Source: Tenacibaculum finnmarkense genomovar ulcerans (GTDB taxonomy: Bacteria > Bacteroidota > Bacteroidia > Flavobacteriales > Flavobacteriaceae). From it: 64,000 bases of DNA. This document shows, one piece after another, positions 51,317 through 60,686 of this stretch. The notes below the pieces were generated by a model. It was not told the origin of the DNA. It made no database searches and saw only the letters and a program-made list of their open reading frames with translations. The position numbers were made by a program, and so were the translations under genes. The stretch spans positions 129,303 to 193,302 of the forward strand of contig NZ_OENE01000003.1 of assembly GCF_900239495.1 (NCBI RefSeq), given 5' to 3'. Each line of letters opens with the position of its first letter. Position 1 is the stretch's first letter.

Positions 51317-52381
51317 ATGCACAAAAAGCTAGCGTCAGATTTAACCAGTTTAGCACACGCTATTTTACAGATGAAAAATAAGGAAGATGTGTTTGAGTTA
51401 AAGCAGAAGGCATATGAAGTTTATGAAAAACTTTCGGTTTTAGTCTATATAGAAGAATACATAAATAATACGCCAAATCCTTCAAAAACAAAACAAGAGT
51501 TATTGAGTGGTGTTTTATTGGCAGAACAAAACAGAACTAGAGGTGAAATTGAAAAAAGAGATCTTGAAATTTCTTTATTAAAAAAAGAAACGGTTGTTTA
51601 TCAACTAGAAGAAGAACTTGACGAAATCCCTAAATTTAAGACCCCTGAAAATAAGATAATTGAAACAAAAATTGCTGATACTACTGTTTTTGATAGTAAA
51701 ATTATTGAAGATACTTCTGTTAAAAATCATTTAGTAAGTCCTTTTGAAAAAATTCAAGAGAAAAGTCAAGGGGAAATTCAAGAGAAAATCACAAAAGAAA
51801 ATGATAAAAATCTTGATGAAAAGATTGAGGAAGTATTCGCGAAAAAAACAAAAGAAATAGCCGAAAAAAAGGAGACTATTTCGGTAAAGGAGGCTTTAAA
51901 AGAACCGATTAATTTAATACCCGAAGAAAAACCAATTGATTTAAAGCCTGTCGAAGAAATTATAGAACAACCTTTCGATGAAATAGCTCGTTTGCTATCT
52001 GAACCTAATAATGAAGTTGAAAATGACACAGGGAATATCGAGGAGTTAAAAACAAAAACCCTTGAAGAAGAGTTAGACGGAACAATTTCTGTTGATGTTA
52101 TGGCTGATTTATTTGAAAAAGCACCAGTAAAAAAATCATTAAACGATTTTCTACAAAGCACCATTCAAATAGACTTAAATGATAGGATTGTTTTTGTAAG
52201 ACATTTGTTTAATGGCAATCAAAATGATTTTAATAGAGTAATTTCGCAGCTCAATACTTTTAAAACAGAAAAAGAAGCTAAAAATTTTATCAATAAGATG
52301 ATAAAGCCTGACTATAATTGGTCAGGTAAAGAGGTTCACGAAGCTCGATTATTTGAAATTATTGAAAGAAGATTTGCTTAA
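51317..52381 (+). CDS. Acidic coiled-coil-like protein, unknown function
   Basis: 354 residues. The N-terminal 55 residues are helical (LTSLAHAILQMKNKEDVFEL). A long Glu/Lys-rich middle with low complexity follows (about 110-260, KTKEIAEKKETISVKEALKE), and then a compact C-terminal domain of about 85 residues (LNDFLQSTIQIDLNDRIVFV ... YNWSGKEVHEARLFEIIERR). No signal peptide, so cytoplasmic. Similar proteins occur in flavobacteria but I know of no function; the ordered C-terminal domain is probably the conserved working part. Confidence 0.7.
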   Translation: MHKKLASDLTSLAHAILQMKNKEDVFELKQKAYEVYEKLSVLVYIEEYINNTPNPSKTKQELLSGVLLAEQNRTRGEIEKRDLEISLLKKETVVYQLEEELDEIPKFKTPENKIIETKIADTTVFDSKIIEDTSVKNHLVSPFEKIQEKSQGEIQEKITKENDKNLDEKIEEVFAKKTKEIAEKKETISVKEALKEPINLIPEEKPIDLKPVEEIIEQPFDEIARLLSEPNNEVENDTGNIEELKTKTLEEELDGTISVDVMADLFEKAPVKKSLNDFLQSTIQIDLNDRIVFVRHLFNGNQNDFNRVISQLNTFKTEKEAKNFINKMIKPDYNWSGKEVHEARLFEIIERRFA

Positions 52382-52394
52382 AAAACAGTACATT

Positions 52395-53141
52395 ATGAGT
52401 AATAAGAATACAGGAATGAAGTATATATTTTGCATGAAATGGGGTACCTTGTACGGTCCTGAATACGTAAACAGACTGCATGCTATGGTAAAAAAGAATT
52501 TATCATATGATTTTAAAATGGTTTGTTTTACTGATGACAGCACTGGAATTATAGATGATGTTGATTGTTATGATATTCCAGAGATGAAAATCCGTACAGA
52601 CATACCTGAAAGAATGTGGAAAAAATTAACAACACTTAAAGATGATTTGTATGGGCTTGAAGGAACCGCCTTGTTTTTAGATTTAGATATTGTTATTGTT
52701 GATAAAATTGATTGCTTTTTTGAGGTTGAAGGTTCTTTCAGAATTATCAAAGACCATAGTTGGAGAACTTGGAGAATAACAGGAAATTCATCTGTTTATA
52801 GATTTGAAATAGGAAAGCATGGCTATGTTTTTAATGATTTTATCAAAAATTTTGACGAATTAAGAAAAATCCATAGAAATGAACAAGAATATTTAACACA
52901 TAGTATTAACGATAATTCAAGCCTTCAATATTGGGATAAAAAATGGTGTCCTAGTTTTAAGTATGATTGTGTTTCAAGATTTCCTTTAGCTTTTTGGAAA
53001 AAACCTACAATACCTGAAGGAGCTAAAATTATAATTTTTCATGGAGAAATTAATCCACATAATGCTATAAAAGGAGGAAGAGGTAAGTGGTACAGGTATG
53101 TCCGCCCTGCGCCTTGGGTTGCTGATTATTGGATTCAGTAA
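52395..53141 (+). CDS. Glycosyltransferase-like protein (DxD type)
   Basis: 248 residues. The DLD motif in ALFLDLDIVIVDK matches the metal/nucleotide-sugar site of GT-A enzymes such as family 8. Other parts (MKYIFCMKWGTLYGPEYVNRL; CFTDDSTGI) fit this fold. The frame is open back to 52353, but the ATG at 52395, 14 codons in, is preferred because the longer form would overlap the preceding gene by 29 bases and lacks a convincing start context. Substrate unknown; probably acts on a surface glycan. Confidence 0.7.
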   Translation: MSNKNTGMKYIFCMKWGTLYGPEYVNRLHAMVKKNLSYDFKMVCFTDDSTGIIDDVDCYDIPEMKIRTDIPERMWKKLTTLKDDLYGLEGTALFLDLDIVIVDKIDCFFEVEGSFRIIKDHSWRTWRITGNSSVYRFEIGKHGYVFNDFIKNFDELRKIHRNEQEYLTHSINDNSSLQYWDKKWCPSFKYDCVSRFPLAFWKKPTIPEGAKIIIFHGEINPHNAIKGGRGKWYRYVRPAPWVADYWIQ

Positions 53142-53212
53142 TGTGAAATGAAGTAAATAAAGGGTTAAGAGGGGGACTTGAAAAAACTTAACGCCATTTT
53201 AATTTGTTGTTA

Positions 53213-54040
53213 TTATGCCTTAAAAGTAAGTACGGGCTTTAATACATTTTTAGATAAATCAATAGAAATGCTTGAGTTAAAAAACTGAGACAAACCGCTT
53301 CTTCCATGTGTTGCTAAAGAAACTAAATCAACGTTATTTTCATCTGAAAAATTTAAAATTCCATCTTGTATTGAAGTATCATTGTACACTTTTATGGTGT
53401 GATTCCCTATTTTGTAAGGTTCAATAAAAGTTTCAATTCTCTTTTTAGAATCGCTTGTGTTTTCAAAATTATCGGGAGTATTAATTTTTAATAAGTAAAT
53501 TTTACTTTTAAATTTTGCAGCAAACTCTAAGAAACCTTCAAAAGCTTTCGCTTCTTTATTTTCAAAAGAAGAGGCGAAAACTAATTTTTTCAATTTGAAA
53601 TCATCGTTATCTTTTTTAGTGATAATTACAGGTATTTCAGAGTTTCGAACTGTTTTTTCAGTATTCGATCCAATAATAATTTCTTCTAAAGCTGTTTGTC
53701 CTTTAGAGCCCATAATTATTAAATTGGCATTGATTTTTTTAGCATAATCTCGAATCCCTTCATACGGGTTTTGAAAACGTATTGAATGATATACATTGTC
53801 AAAATCAGCAAAGAAAGTATTTTTGTAATCGAGTAATTTTTCTTTAATCATTTGAATGTATAGCATGCTTTCAGGAATGCTAATATTTGCACCAGAGCCC
53901 ATGTCTCTAAAACCACTAGGGAGTTCAATCATATGAATTAGGTGTATTTCGCCAGCTGTTTTTTTAGCTATTTTGGCTGTTAGTTTCGCAGCATATTTAG
54001 AATGCTTAGAAAAATCAATAGGAAGTAATATTTTTTTCAT
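53213..54040 (-). CDS. Universal stress protein, tandem UspA domains
   Basis: 275 residues made of two UspA-like domains (about 1-145 and 150-275). The first starts KKILLPIDFSKHSKYAAKL and ends with the ATP-site loop IIMGSKGQTALEEIIIGSNT; the second has LVSLATHGRSGLSQF with a G-x2-G-like loop. Tandem Usp proteins are cytoplasmic and often bind ATP, but their exact role varies. Divergent from the rimP operon across a shared promoter region. Confidence 0.9.
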   Translation of the reverse strand: MKKILLPIDFSKHSKYAAKLTAKIAKKTAGEIHLIHMIELPSGFRDMGSGANISIPESMLYIQMIKEKLLDYKNTFFADFDNVYHSIRFQNPYEGIRDYAKKINANLIIMGSKGQTALEEIIIGSNTEKTVRNSEIPVIITKKDNDDFKLKKLVFASSFENKEAKAFEGFLEFAAKFKSKIYLLKINTPDNFENTSDSKKRIETFIEPYKIGNHTIKVYNDTSIQDGILNFSDENNVDLVSLATHGRSGLSQFFNSSISIDLSKNVLKPVLTFKA

Positions 54041-54101
54041 AATTAAAAGATTTAAAGATACATAGTGCTGTTAAGTTACGAAATTTATTCTAAATTAGAA
54101 A

Positions 54102-54133
54102 TTTGTATGTTAATGAATAACTCACTATATTTG
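54102..54133 (+). promoter_or_regulatory. Promoter of the rimP-nusA-infB operon
   Basis: TTTG (54102-54105), exactly 20 bases, TATATTTG (54126-54133): an exact match to the Bacteroidetes consensus. Transcription should start near 54140. Confidence 0.8.
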
Positions 54134-54160
54134 CACCAAATTTATTAATTAGATTGATAC

Positions 54161-54184
54161 AGGGGACGAGAGTCCCCTCTTTTT
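54161..54184 (+). promoter_or_regulatory. Leader hairpin with T-run before rimP (putative attenuator)
   Basis: AGGGGAC, GNRA-type tetraloop GAGA, GTCCCCT, then CTTTTT: the form of an intrinsic terminator, but placed in the 5' leader of the operon, about 10 bases before the rimP ATG at 54195. It could attenuate transcription or hide the ribosome binding site. NusA, made by this operon, acts on hairpin-dependent pausing and termination, which would allow feedback. Confidence 0.65.
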
Positions 54185-54194
54185 ATACCTTAGC

Positions 54195-54656
54195 ATGAAT
54201 CAAGACAAAGTCAAAGAATTATTAGACGAAGCATTATTAGAAAATGAATCATTATATTTAATTGATTTGCAATTTTTAGCAAACAGTAAAATAAAGGTGA
54301 TTGTTGATGGTGATTCAGGAGTCCCTTTAAACGAATGTATGCGTATTAGTAGAAAAATAGAGCATAATTTAGATAGAGAAGACGAAGATTTTTCTTTAGA
54401 GGTGACAACACCTGATATTGCGCATGCCTTAACGGTTAAGCGCCAGTATAAAAAGAATGTAAATAGAATTTTGAAGGTTAAAACAGCAACCGAAGAATTT
54501 GAAGGTACGCTAATCCAAGCAACCGATAAAGATATTACCCTGTTTTGGAAAGCAAGAGAACCTAAGCCGATAGGTAAAGGTAAGCATACGGTAGAGAAAA
54601 CAAAGGTTTTGTTGTATCAAGATATTAGTGAAGCAAAAGTGAAGATCATATTTTAA
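54195..54656 (+). CDS. rimP: Ribosome maturation factor RimP
   Basis: 153 residues. Needed for 30S subunit assembly. N-terminal domain with YLIDLQFLANSKIKVIVDGD, the conserved CMRISRKIEHNLD segment and LEVTTPDIAHALTVKRQYKKN; the C-terminal Sm-like domain ends SEAKVKIIF. It opens the conserved rimP-nusA-infB operon, with nusA 12 bases downstream. Confidence 0.94.
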   Translation: MNQDKVKELLDEALLENESLYLIDLQFLANSKIKVIVDGDSGVPLNECMRISRKIEHNLDREDEDFSLEVTTPDIAHALTVKRQYKKNVNRILKVKTATEEFEGTLIQATDKDITLFWKAREPKPIGKGKHTVEKTKVLLYQDISEAKVKIIF

Positions 54657-54668
54657 TAAGAGAATGAA

Positions 54669-55925
54669 ATGGAAAATATTGCGTTAATTGAGTCATTTTC
54701 AGAATTTAAAGATAATAAAAGTATAGATAGAGTAACTCTAATGTCTATCTTAGAGGAAGTATTTCGTGCAGCATTAAAACGTAGGTTTGGATCAGATGAA
54801 AACTTTGATATAATTATTAATCCTGATAAGGGAGATTTAGAAATTTGGAGAAATAGAATTGTAGTAGCAGACGGTTTTTCTGAAGATGATAATGAAGAAA
54901 TAGAACTTGCTGAAGCACGAAGAATTGAGCCAGATTTTGAAATTGGTGAAGACGTATCAGAAGAAGTAAAATTAATAGATTTAGGAAGACGTGCTATTTT
55001 AGCATTACGTCAAAATTTAATATCTAAAATACAAGAACACGACAGCACGAATATCTTTAAGCAATTTAAAGATTTAGAAGGAGAAATTTATAGTGCTGAA
55101 GTACACCATATTCGTCATAATGCTGTAATTTTGTTAGACGACGAAGGAAACGAAATTGTGTTGCCTAAAAGTGAGCAAATTCGTTCAGATTTTTTCAGAA
55201 AAGGAGATTCAGTTCGTGGTGTTATAAAATCGGTAGAACTAAGAGGTAATAAGCCGGCTATTATTTTATCAAGAACTTCACCAGCATTTTTAGTGAAGTT
55301 ATTTGAACAAGAAATCCCAGAGGTATTTGATGGGTTAATTACCATTGAAGGCGTAGCAAGAATTCCTGGTGATAAAGCAAAAGTAGCGGTAGATTCGTAC
55401 GATGATAGAATAGACCCTGTAGGAGCTTGTGTTGGTGTAAAAGGATCTCGTATTCACGGAATTGTACGTGAATTAGGAAACGAAAATATTGACGTAATTA
55501 ATTATACGAAAAACGAAGCATTATTTGTAGCAAGAGCATTAAGCCCTGCTAAAGTAACTTCGGTAGATATTAAGCCTTACGAAGAAGAGAAAAATGGTAA
55601 AAAAGGACGTGTAAGCGTTTTATTAAAACCAGAAGAAGTATCAAAAGCAATTGGTCGTTCAGGAGTAAATATCCGTTTAGCAAGTGAGTTAACAGGATAC
55701 GAAATCGACGTACAACGTGAAGGATTAGAAGAAGAAGATGTAGAGTTAACGGAGTTTTCTGATGAAATAGAAGACTGGGTTATTGCAGAATTTAATAAAA
55801 TAGGTTTAGAAACAGCGAAAAGTGTACTTGAAAAAGACGTTTCAATGTTAGTACAAAGAACCGACTTAGAAGAAGAAACAATATTAGATGTTCAGCGAGT
55901 TCTAAGAGAAGAGTTTGAAGAATAA
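54669..55925 (+). CDS. nusA: Transcription termination/antitermination factor NusA
   Basis: 418 residues, the shorter form without the C-terminal acidic repeats found in E. coli. The N-terminal RNA-polymerase-binding domain is followed by S1 (EGEIYSAEVHHIRHNAVIL) and two KH domains (VGACVGVKGSRIHGIVREL; SKAIGRSGVNIRLASELTG). The end holds one acidic helix-rich stretch (EEEDVELTEFSDEIEDW). Controls pausing, termination and antitermination. Middle gene of the operon. Confidence 0.96.
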   Translation: MENIALIESFSEFKDNKSIDRVTLMSILEEVFRAALKRRFGSDENFDIIINPDKGDLEIWRNRIVVADGFSEDDNEEIELAEARRIEPDFEIGEDVSEEVKLIDLGRRAILALRQNLISKIQEHDSTNIFKQFKDLEGEIYSAEVHHIRHNAVILLDDEGNEIVLPKSEQIRSDFFRKGDSVRGVIKSVELRGNKPAIILSRTSPAFLVKLFEQEIPEVFDGLITIEGVARIPGDKAKVAVDSYDDRIDPVGACVGVKGSRIHGIVRELGNENIDVINYTKNEALFVARALSPAKVTSVDIKPYEEEKNGKKGRVSVLLKPEEVSKAIGRSGVNIRLASELTGYEIDVQREGLEEEDVELTEFSDEIEDWVIAEFNKIGLETAKSVLEKDVSMLVQRTDLEEETILDVQRVLREEFEE

Positions 55926-56055
55926 CCAATATAAAGGAAATCAGTCTCCTGCTAAATTGATGATAATCAATACGAAATCTGATAACCAGAGAAAAAAAAC
56001 GTAACTATGCTAGCGTGTAAAGTGTGTTTTTTGAATATAAAGTATAAAATAATTT

Positions 56056-58917
56056 ATGGCTGAAGGCAACAAATTAATAAGACTTAATAAAGTATTAAGA
56101 GAATTTAACATTTCTTTAGATAGAGCTGTAGAACACTTGGCTAAAAACGGTCATAAAGTAGAATCACGTCCTACTGCTAAAATTTCTGATGCGGAATATC
56201 AAATATTACTTGATGGGTTTCAAACAGATAAATCTAAGAAGGTAGCCTCTAAAGAAGTAAGCGAAGAAAAGCGCAAGGAAAAAGAAGCTAATCGCCTACG
56301 TGTCGAAGAGGATCAGGAGAAGAAAAGAGTAGAAGACGAAGCTAAAAAGCAAGAAGTTTTAAAAGCCAAAGCTAAAAGATTAGAGGTTAAAACCGTAGGG
56401 AAGATTGATATTAAAACTGGAAAACCAGTAGAAGATGCAAAACCAGCTGCGCCTGTAAAAGAAGCACCAAAAGCGGTTGTAGAAACCCCTAAAAAAGAAA
56501 TACCTGTTCAAGAAGCTAAGATTGTTGAAAAACAAACAATCAAGGTAGCTGAAAAGAAAATTGAACCAGTTAAAGTTAAGGTTCAAGAACCTAAAGAAAT
56601 TAAGATTAAAGAAGTTAAGCCCGAGGTTGTGAAAGCAGAAACACCTAAGAAAATAGACATTAAGGAAGTAAAAAAGGTTGCGGAAACAAAACCAGAGGAA
56701 GCAAAAGCAGAGAAACCTGTTGAAATTACTGCCGAAAACGCTGTGAAGTTAAAAACACAGTATAAAAAATTAGACGGTCCTAAAATTACAGGAATTAAAA
56801 TTGATTTAAAGCAATTTGAACGTCCTAAAAAGAAGAAACCAGAAGCTAAAACAGACGCTGACAAAAGAAAGCGTAAACGTATTAGTAAACCAGGAACTCC
56901 AACAAAACCAGGCGAAAAAAGAGTCGTTAGACCTGCCCAAAATAGAAGCGGTGGAAACCGTACGCCATTTAGAGGTAGAGCAGCTCAAAGACCAGCCGTT
57001 AAAAAAGAAGAACCAACTGAAGCAGAAGTACAAAAACAAGTACGTGAAACTTTAGAAAGACTTCAAGGTAAATCTAAAAGAGGAAAAGGAGCAAAGTATC
57101 GTAGAAATAAAAGAGATGCTCACAGAGAACACACCGAAGCTGAATTAGAAGCACAAGCGTTAGACAACAAAATCTTAAAAGTAACAGAATTTGTTACTGT
57201 AAGTGAAGTTGCTACGATGATGGATGTTCCTGTAACAAACATTATTTCTTCATGTATGATGTTAGGAATGATGGTAACAATGAATCAACGTTTAGACGCT
57301 GAAACATTAGTTATTGTTGCTGAAGAATTTAACTATAAAGTAGAGTTTGTTGGCGCTGAAGTAGAAGAGTCTATTGAAGAAGTTGAAGACAAACCTGAAG
57401 ATTTAATAAACCGTGCGCCAATTATTACGGTAATGGGTCACGTAGATCATGGTAAAACATCGTTATTAGACTATATTCGTAAAGCGAATGTAATTGAAGG
57501 TGAATCAGGAGGAATTACTCAACATATTGGTGCATACGCTGTACCAGTTGGAGAACAAAAAATTGCCTTTTTAGATACACCAGGTCACGAGGCCTTTACA
57601 GCAATGCGTGCCCGTGGAGCTCAAGTAACCGATTTAGTAATTATTGTAGTTGCTGCCGATGATGATGTAATGCCTCAAACAAAAGAAGCAATATCTCACG
57701 CACAAGCAGCTGGCGTTCCAATTATATTTGCTATCAATAAAATTGATAAGCCTAATGCGAACCCAGATAATATTAAAACACAATTATCAGCTATGAATTT
57801 ATTAGTTGAAGATTGGGGAGGTAATATTCAATCACAAGAAATTTCTGCTAAAACAGGGCAAGGTGTTGAAGAATTACTTGAAAAAGTATTATTAGAAGCT
57901 GAAATATTAGAATTAAAAGCAAATCCTAATAAAAATGCTAAAGGAGCAGTTGTAGAAGCTTTATTAGATAAAGGTAGAGGATATGTATCAACAATTTTAG
58001 TACAAGCAGGTACTTTAAAAATTGGAGATTATATTTTAGCAGGAAAACATAGTGGTAAAGTTAGAGCTATGTTTGATGATAAAGGAAATAAAGTAAAAGA
58101 AGCAGGGCCATCTACACCAGTATCAATTTTAGGTTTAGACGGTGCGCCACAAGCTGGTGATAAGTTTAATGTATTTGAAGATGAGCGTGAAGCAAAGCAA
58201 ATTGCTGCAAAACGTTCTCAATTACAACGTGAACAATCTGTAAGAACTCAAAAAACATTAACCTTAGCCGAAATTGGTCGTCGTATTGCTTTAGGAGATT
58301 TCAAAGAATTAAACATTATCTTAAAAGGAGATGTAGATGGTTCAGTAGAAGCCTTAACCGATTCTTTCCAGAAATTATCTACGGAAGAAATTCAAGTAAA
58401 TATTTTACATAAAGGAGTTGGAGCAATTACAGAATCTGATGTATTATTAGCAACAGCTTCAGATGCAATTATTGTTGGATTTAATGTACGTCCACAATCA
58501 AATGCAAGAGTTATAGCAGATAGAGAAGAAGTTGATATTAGAACTTATTCTATTATTTATGATGCGATTAATGACTTGAAAGATGCCATGGAAGGAATGT
58601 TGTCTCCTGAAATGAAAGAAGAAGTTCTTGGTAATATTGAAATTAGAGAAGTTTATAAAATTTCTAAAGTTGGTAATATTGCAGGATGTATGGTAATGAA
58701 TGGTAAAGTAACCAGAGATGCTAAAATCCGTATTATTAGAGATGGTATTGTAGTTCATGATGGTTTCTTATCTTCATTAAAACGTTTCAAAGACGATGTT
58801 AAAGAGGTAACAAAAGGATACGATTGTGGTCTTCAAATAAAAGGTTACAACGATATTCAAGAAAGAGATGTTATTGAAGCTTATACTGAAATTGCAGTTA
58901 AGAAGAAGTTGAAATAA
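56056..58917 (+). CDS. infB: Translation initiation factor IF-2
   Basis: 953 residues. A long N-terminal Lys/Glu/Pro/Val-rich disordered region (to about 330) ends in a basic stretch ([17 protein letters not shown]). An IF2_N-like domain ([20 protein letters not shown]) follows. The G domain has G1 GHVDHGKT at 461-468, the G3 sequence DTPGHEAF and the G4 sequence NKID. Domains II-IV then run to the C-terminus. It positions fMet-tRNA on the 30S subunit. It starts 130 bases after nusA; a secondary promoter in this gap is possible but not evident. Confidence 0.97.
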   Translation: MAEGNKLIRLNKVLREFNISLDRAVEHLAKNGHKVESRPTAKISDAEYQILLDGFQTDKSKKVASKEVSEEKRKEKEANRLRVEEDQEKKRVEDEAKKQEVLKAKAKRLEVKTVGKIDIKTGKPVEDAKPAAPVKEAPKAVVETPKKEIPVQEAKIVEKQTIKVAEKKIEPVKVKVQEPKEIKIKEVKPEVVKAETPKKIDIKEVKKVAETKPEEAKAEKPVEITAENAVKLKTQYKKLDGPKITGIKIDLKQFERPKKKKPEAKTDADKRKRKRISKPGTPTKPGEKRVVRPAQNRSGGNRTPFRGRAAQRPAVKKEEPTEAEVQKQVRETLERLQGKSKRGKGAKYRRNKRDAHREHTEAELEAQALDNKILKVTEFVTVSEVATMMDVPVTNIISSCMMLGMMVTMNQRLDAETLVIVAEEFNYKVEFVGAEVEESIEEVEDKPEDLINRAPIITVMGHVDHGKTSLLDYIRKANVIEGESGGITQHIGAYAVPVGEQKIAFLDTPGHEAFTAMRARGAQVTDLVIIVVAADDDVMPQTKEAISHAQAAGVPIIFAINKIDKPNANPDNIKTQLSAMNLLVEDWGGNIQSQEISAKTGQGVEELLEKVLLEAEILELKANPNKNAKGAVVEALLDKGRGYVSTILVQAGTLKIGDYILAGKHSGKVRAMFDDKGNKVKEAGPSTPVSILGLDGAPQAGDKFNVFEDEREAKQIAAKRSQLQREQSVRTQKTLTLAEIGRRIALGDFKELNIILKGDVDGSVEALTDSFQKLSTEEIQVNILHKGVGAITESDVLLATASDAIIVGFNVRPQSNARVIADREEVDIRTYSIIYDAINDLKDAMEGMLSPEMKEEVLGNIEIREVYKISKVGNIAGCMVMNGKVTRDAKIRIIRDGIVVHDGFLSSLKRFKDDVKEVTKGYDCGLQIKGYNDIQERDVIEAYTEIAVKKKLK

Positions 58918-58940
58918 AACATTCTAAAATATATAATTAA

Positions 58941-58972
58941 AAAAAGACACCTTATTAAGGTGTCTTTTTTTT
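58941..58972 (+). terminator. infB operon terminator
   Basis: AAAAAGACACCTT / AAGGTGTCTTTTT with T-run: strong intrinsic terminator. Confidence 0.95.
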
Positions 58973-59031
58973 GTTTATAAGAAGTAGTAAAAATAGCGTT
59001 AATTTTATTTAGAGTAAATCTAAATAAGATG

Positions 59032-59039
59032 TATATTTG
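59032..59039 (+). promoter_or_regulatory. Likely -7 box of the gene at 59060
   Basis: TATATTTG, 20 bases before the ATG. The -33 site (TTTA at 59008-59011) is a near match at the right spacing. Confidence 0.55.
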
Positions 59040-59059
59040 TTGCCGTAATAACTTTAACT

Positions 59060-59404
59060 ATGGAAAACATTATAAAAATATACGACAATGAAATAGGTAT
59101 TTCATTTTGTTGGAAAGATACAACGAACACTTTAATTCAAATAATCTTTAGAGATACAGGCTTTCATTTAAATGAAAATCAAATTGAATCATTTTTAGAA
59201 AAAGTACTCGATTCTAAAAGCCAAAAAAACTGTGCTACTTGTACTAAAGGAAATAATTGCAAGTCTATTTTATTACAAACCCCGTCAGATAAAGTAAGCA
59301 TGGCAGTATCACAAATTGAATTAGGGCAAATAGACGATTTATTAAAAGGAACATTATTTCAAATGCGCATGAATAACTATTTAGACGATTTGTGTAAAAA
59401 TTAA
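59060..59404 (+). CDS. Small cytoplasmic protein with a CxxC...C site, unknown function
   Basis: 114 residues, no signal or membrane segment. A central CATCTKGNNC stretch (Cys at about residues 58, 61 and 67) plus other Cys residues suggests a metal or redox site. The rest is mixed alpha/beta (IGISFCWKDTTNTLIQIIFR; QIELGQIDDLLKGTLFQMRM). Its own promoter box and terminator make it a single-gene unit. I recognise no named family. Confidence 0.7.
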   Translation: MENIIKIYDNEIGISFCWKDTTNTLIQIIFRDTGFHLNENQIESFLEKVLDSKSQKNCATCTKGNNCKSILLQTPSDKVSMAVSQIELGQIDDLLKGTLFQMRMNNYLDDLCKN

Positions 59405-59411
59405 AAAATTG

Positions 59412-59443
59412 GAGCTTGTATTTCTACAAGCTCAATCTTTTTT
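59412..59443 (+). terminator. Hairpin terminator
   Basis: GAGCTTGTA, loop TTTC, TACAAGCTC, then a T-run; just after the stop codon at 59404. Confidence 0.88.
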
Positions 59444-59455
59444 ATCAAACAAAAA

Positions 59456-60514
59456 TTAGTATTCTTTAATTAAGTACATATAAACAGGATAATGATCGCT
59501 ATAGCCGCCGCTGTATTTACCAAACGAAAAACTTCTAAAAGGATAGCCTTTGTAGCGCCCTTTTTTTTGTGTTAAAAATTGCTTATTAAAAACCCCTGCT
59601 TTAAACATCTTAAAGCTCGTAAAATCTTTTTTCCTTTTACTAGAAGAAACTAATTTATTACTGATAATTATTTGATCAAATAAATTAATATTATCGCGAT
59701 ATCCTAAAGTATTAAACCCTCGTCGAAACATGTTTTCAAAAGGATTATAAAGGTCTTCTTTTTTTAGATTTTTCTTTTTTGCTATCGTTTTTAAAACTTT
59801 TTTAAAGCTACTGTTAATCGGATCATCATTAAAATCACCCATAATTAAAAGCTTAGGGCTTGGGTCATTTATTTTAATTTTTTCAATAATTTGGATAACT
59901 CTGTAGGCTGCTTTTTCTCGTAAAGGCCTACTTTTCGCTTCGCCACCTCTGCGAGACGGCCAATGATTTACAAGTATATGAATCAATTCATCATCTAAAT
60001 ATCCGGCAACCCATAAAATATCACGGGTATATACTTTTCTATTATTTTTATAAATACGAGGATTGAAAGCTTCATAATGAATCGGTTTAAAATATCTTTT
60101 CTGATATAATAAACCAACATCAATACCTCGTTTATCAGGAGAGTCAAAATGAATAATGCCATACTTTTTATTCTTAAGATTTTCCGATTCTATTAAATCT
60201 TCTAAAACCTTTTTGTTTTCAACTTCGGCAACGCCTAAAATAGCAGGGCTTGTTTTTGTTTTTTCAGCCCCTAATTGCAAAATAACACTGCTAAGTTTAT
60301 CAATTTTATCCCAATAAATCTTTTGTTTATTTCCTTTGATAGCCATGATAGGGCTTGCTTCATCATTTTTTGAAGTATCATTAATCGTATCAAATAAATT
60401 TTCAAGATTGTAAAAACCAATAGTTCTTATTTTATATTTTTTTTGAGCATATAGTCTGTCAGAAAATAAGCTAATAACTAGCATACTTGTAAGTACTATT
60501 ATTTTTTTCATCAT
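59456..60514 (-). CDS. Secreted endonuclease/exonuclease/phosphatase family protein
   Basis: 352 residues with a signal peptide (IIVLTSMLVISLFSDRLYAQ). The EEP fold is shown by TIGFYNLENLFDTIND, the metal-binding Glu in ILGVAEVENKKVLEDL, the catalytic His segment ILVNHWPSRRGG, LLIMGDFNDDPINSS and a final SDHYPVYMYL. It probably cleaves phosphodiester or phosphomonoester bonds in extracellular or periplasmic nucleic acids or lipids. Divergent from the TonB receptor gene at 60687, in a pairing I recall as recurrent with DUF5689 lipoproteins. Confidence 0.88.
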   Translation of the reverse strand: MMKKIIVLTSMLVISLFSDRLYAQKKYKIRTIGFYNLENLFDTINDTSKNDEASPIMAIKGNKQKIYWDKIDKLSSVILQLGAEKTKTSPAILGVAEVENKKVLEDLIESENLKNKKYGIIHFDSPDKRGIDVGLLYQKRYFKPIHYEAFNPRIYKNNRKVYTRDILWVAGYLDDELIHILVNHWPSRRGGEAKSRPLREKAAYRVIQIIEKIKINDPSPKLLIMGDFNDDPINSSFKKVLKTIAKKKNLKKEDLYNPFENMFRRGFNTLGYRDNINLFDQIIISNKLVSSSKRKKDFTSFKMFKAGVFNKQFLTQKKGRYKGYPFRSFSFGKYSGGYSDHYPVYMYLIKEY

Positions 60515-60686
60515 AAGAAATTTTACATCAAAAATAAATCAAATTTTAAGCTTAAAAATACCGCAATTAAAAACACCTAAATTTCTTAATAATAGCTTAA
60601 CAAATAAAACAGCTATACCGCTTAATTTACACGCTATAATCTAACGTGTTTTGTACTAGTGGTTTAATATCTGTAAAGGGCTGTTT

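Noticed and set aside
56380..57055. Overlapping frames in the infB N-terminal region
   Set aside because: They arise from the repetitive Lys/Glu-rich coding sequence and mirror it as Phe/Ser- or Gln/Asn-rich frames.
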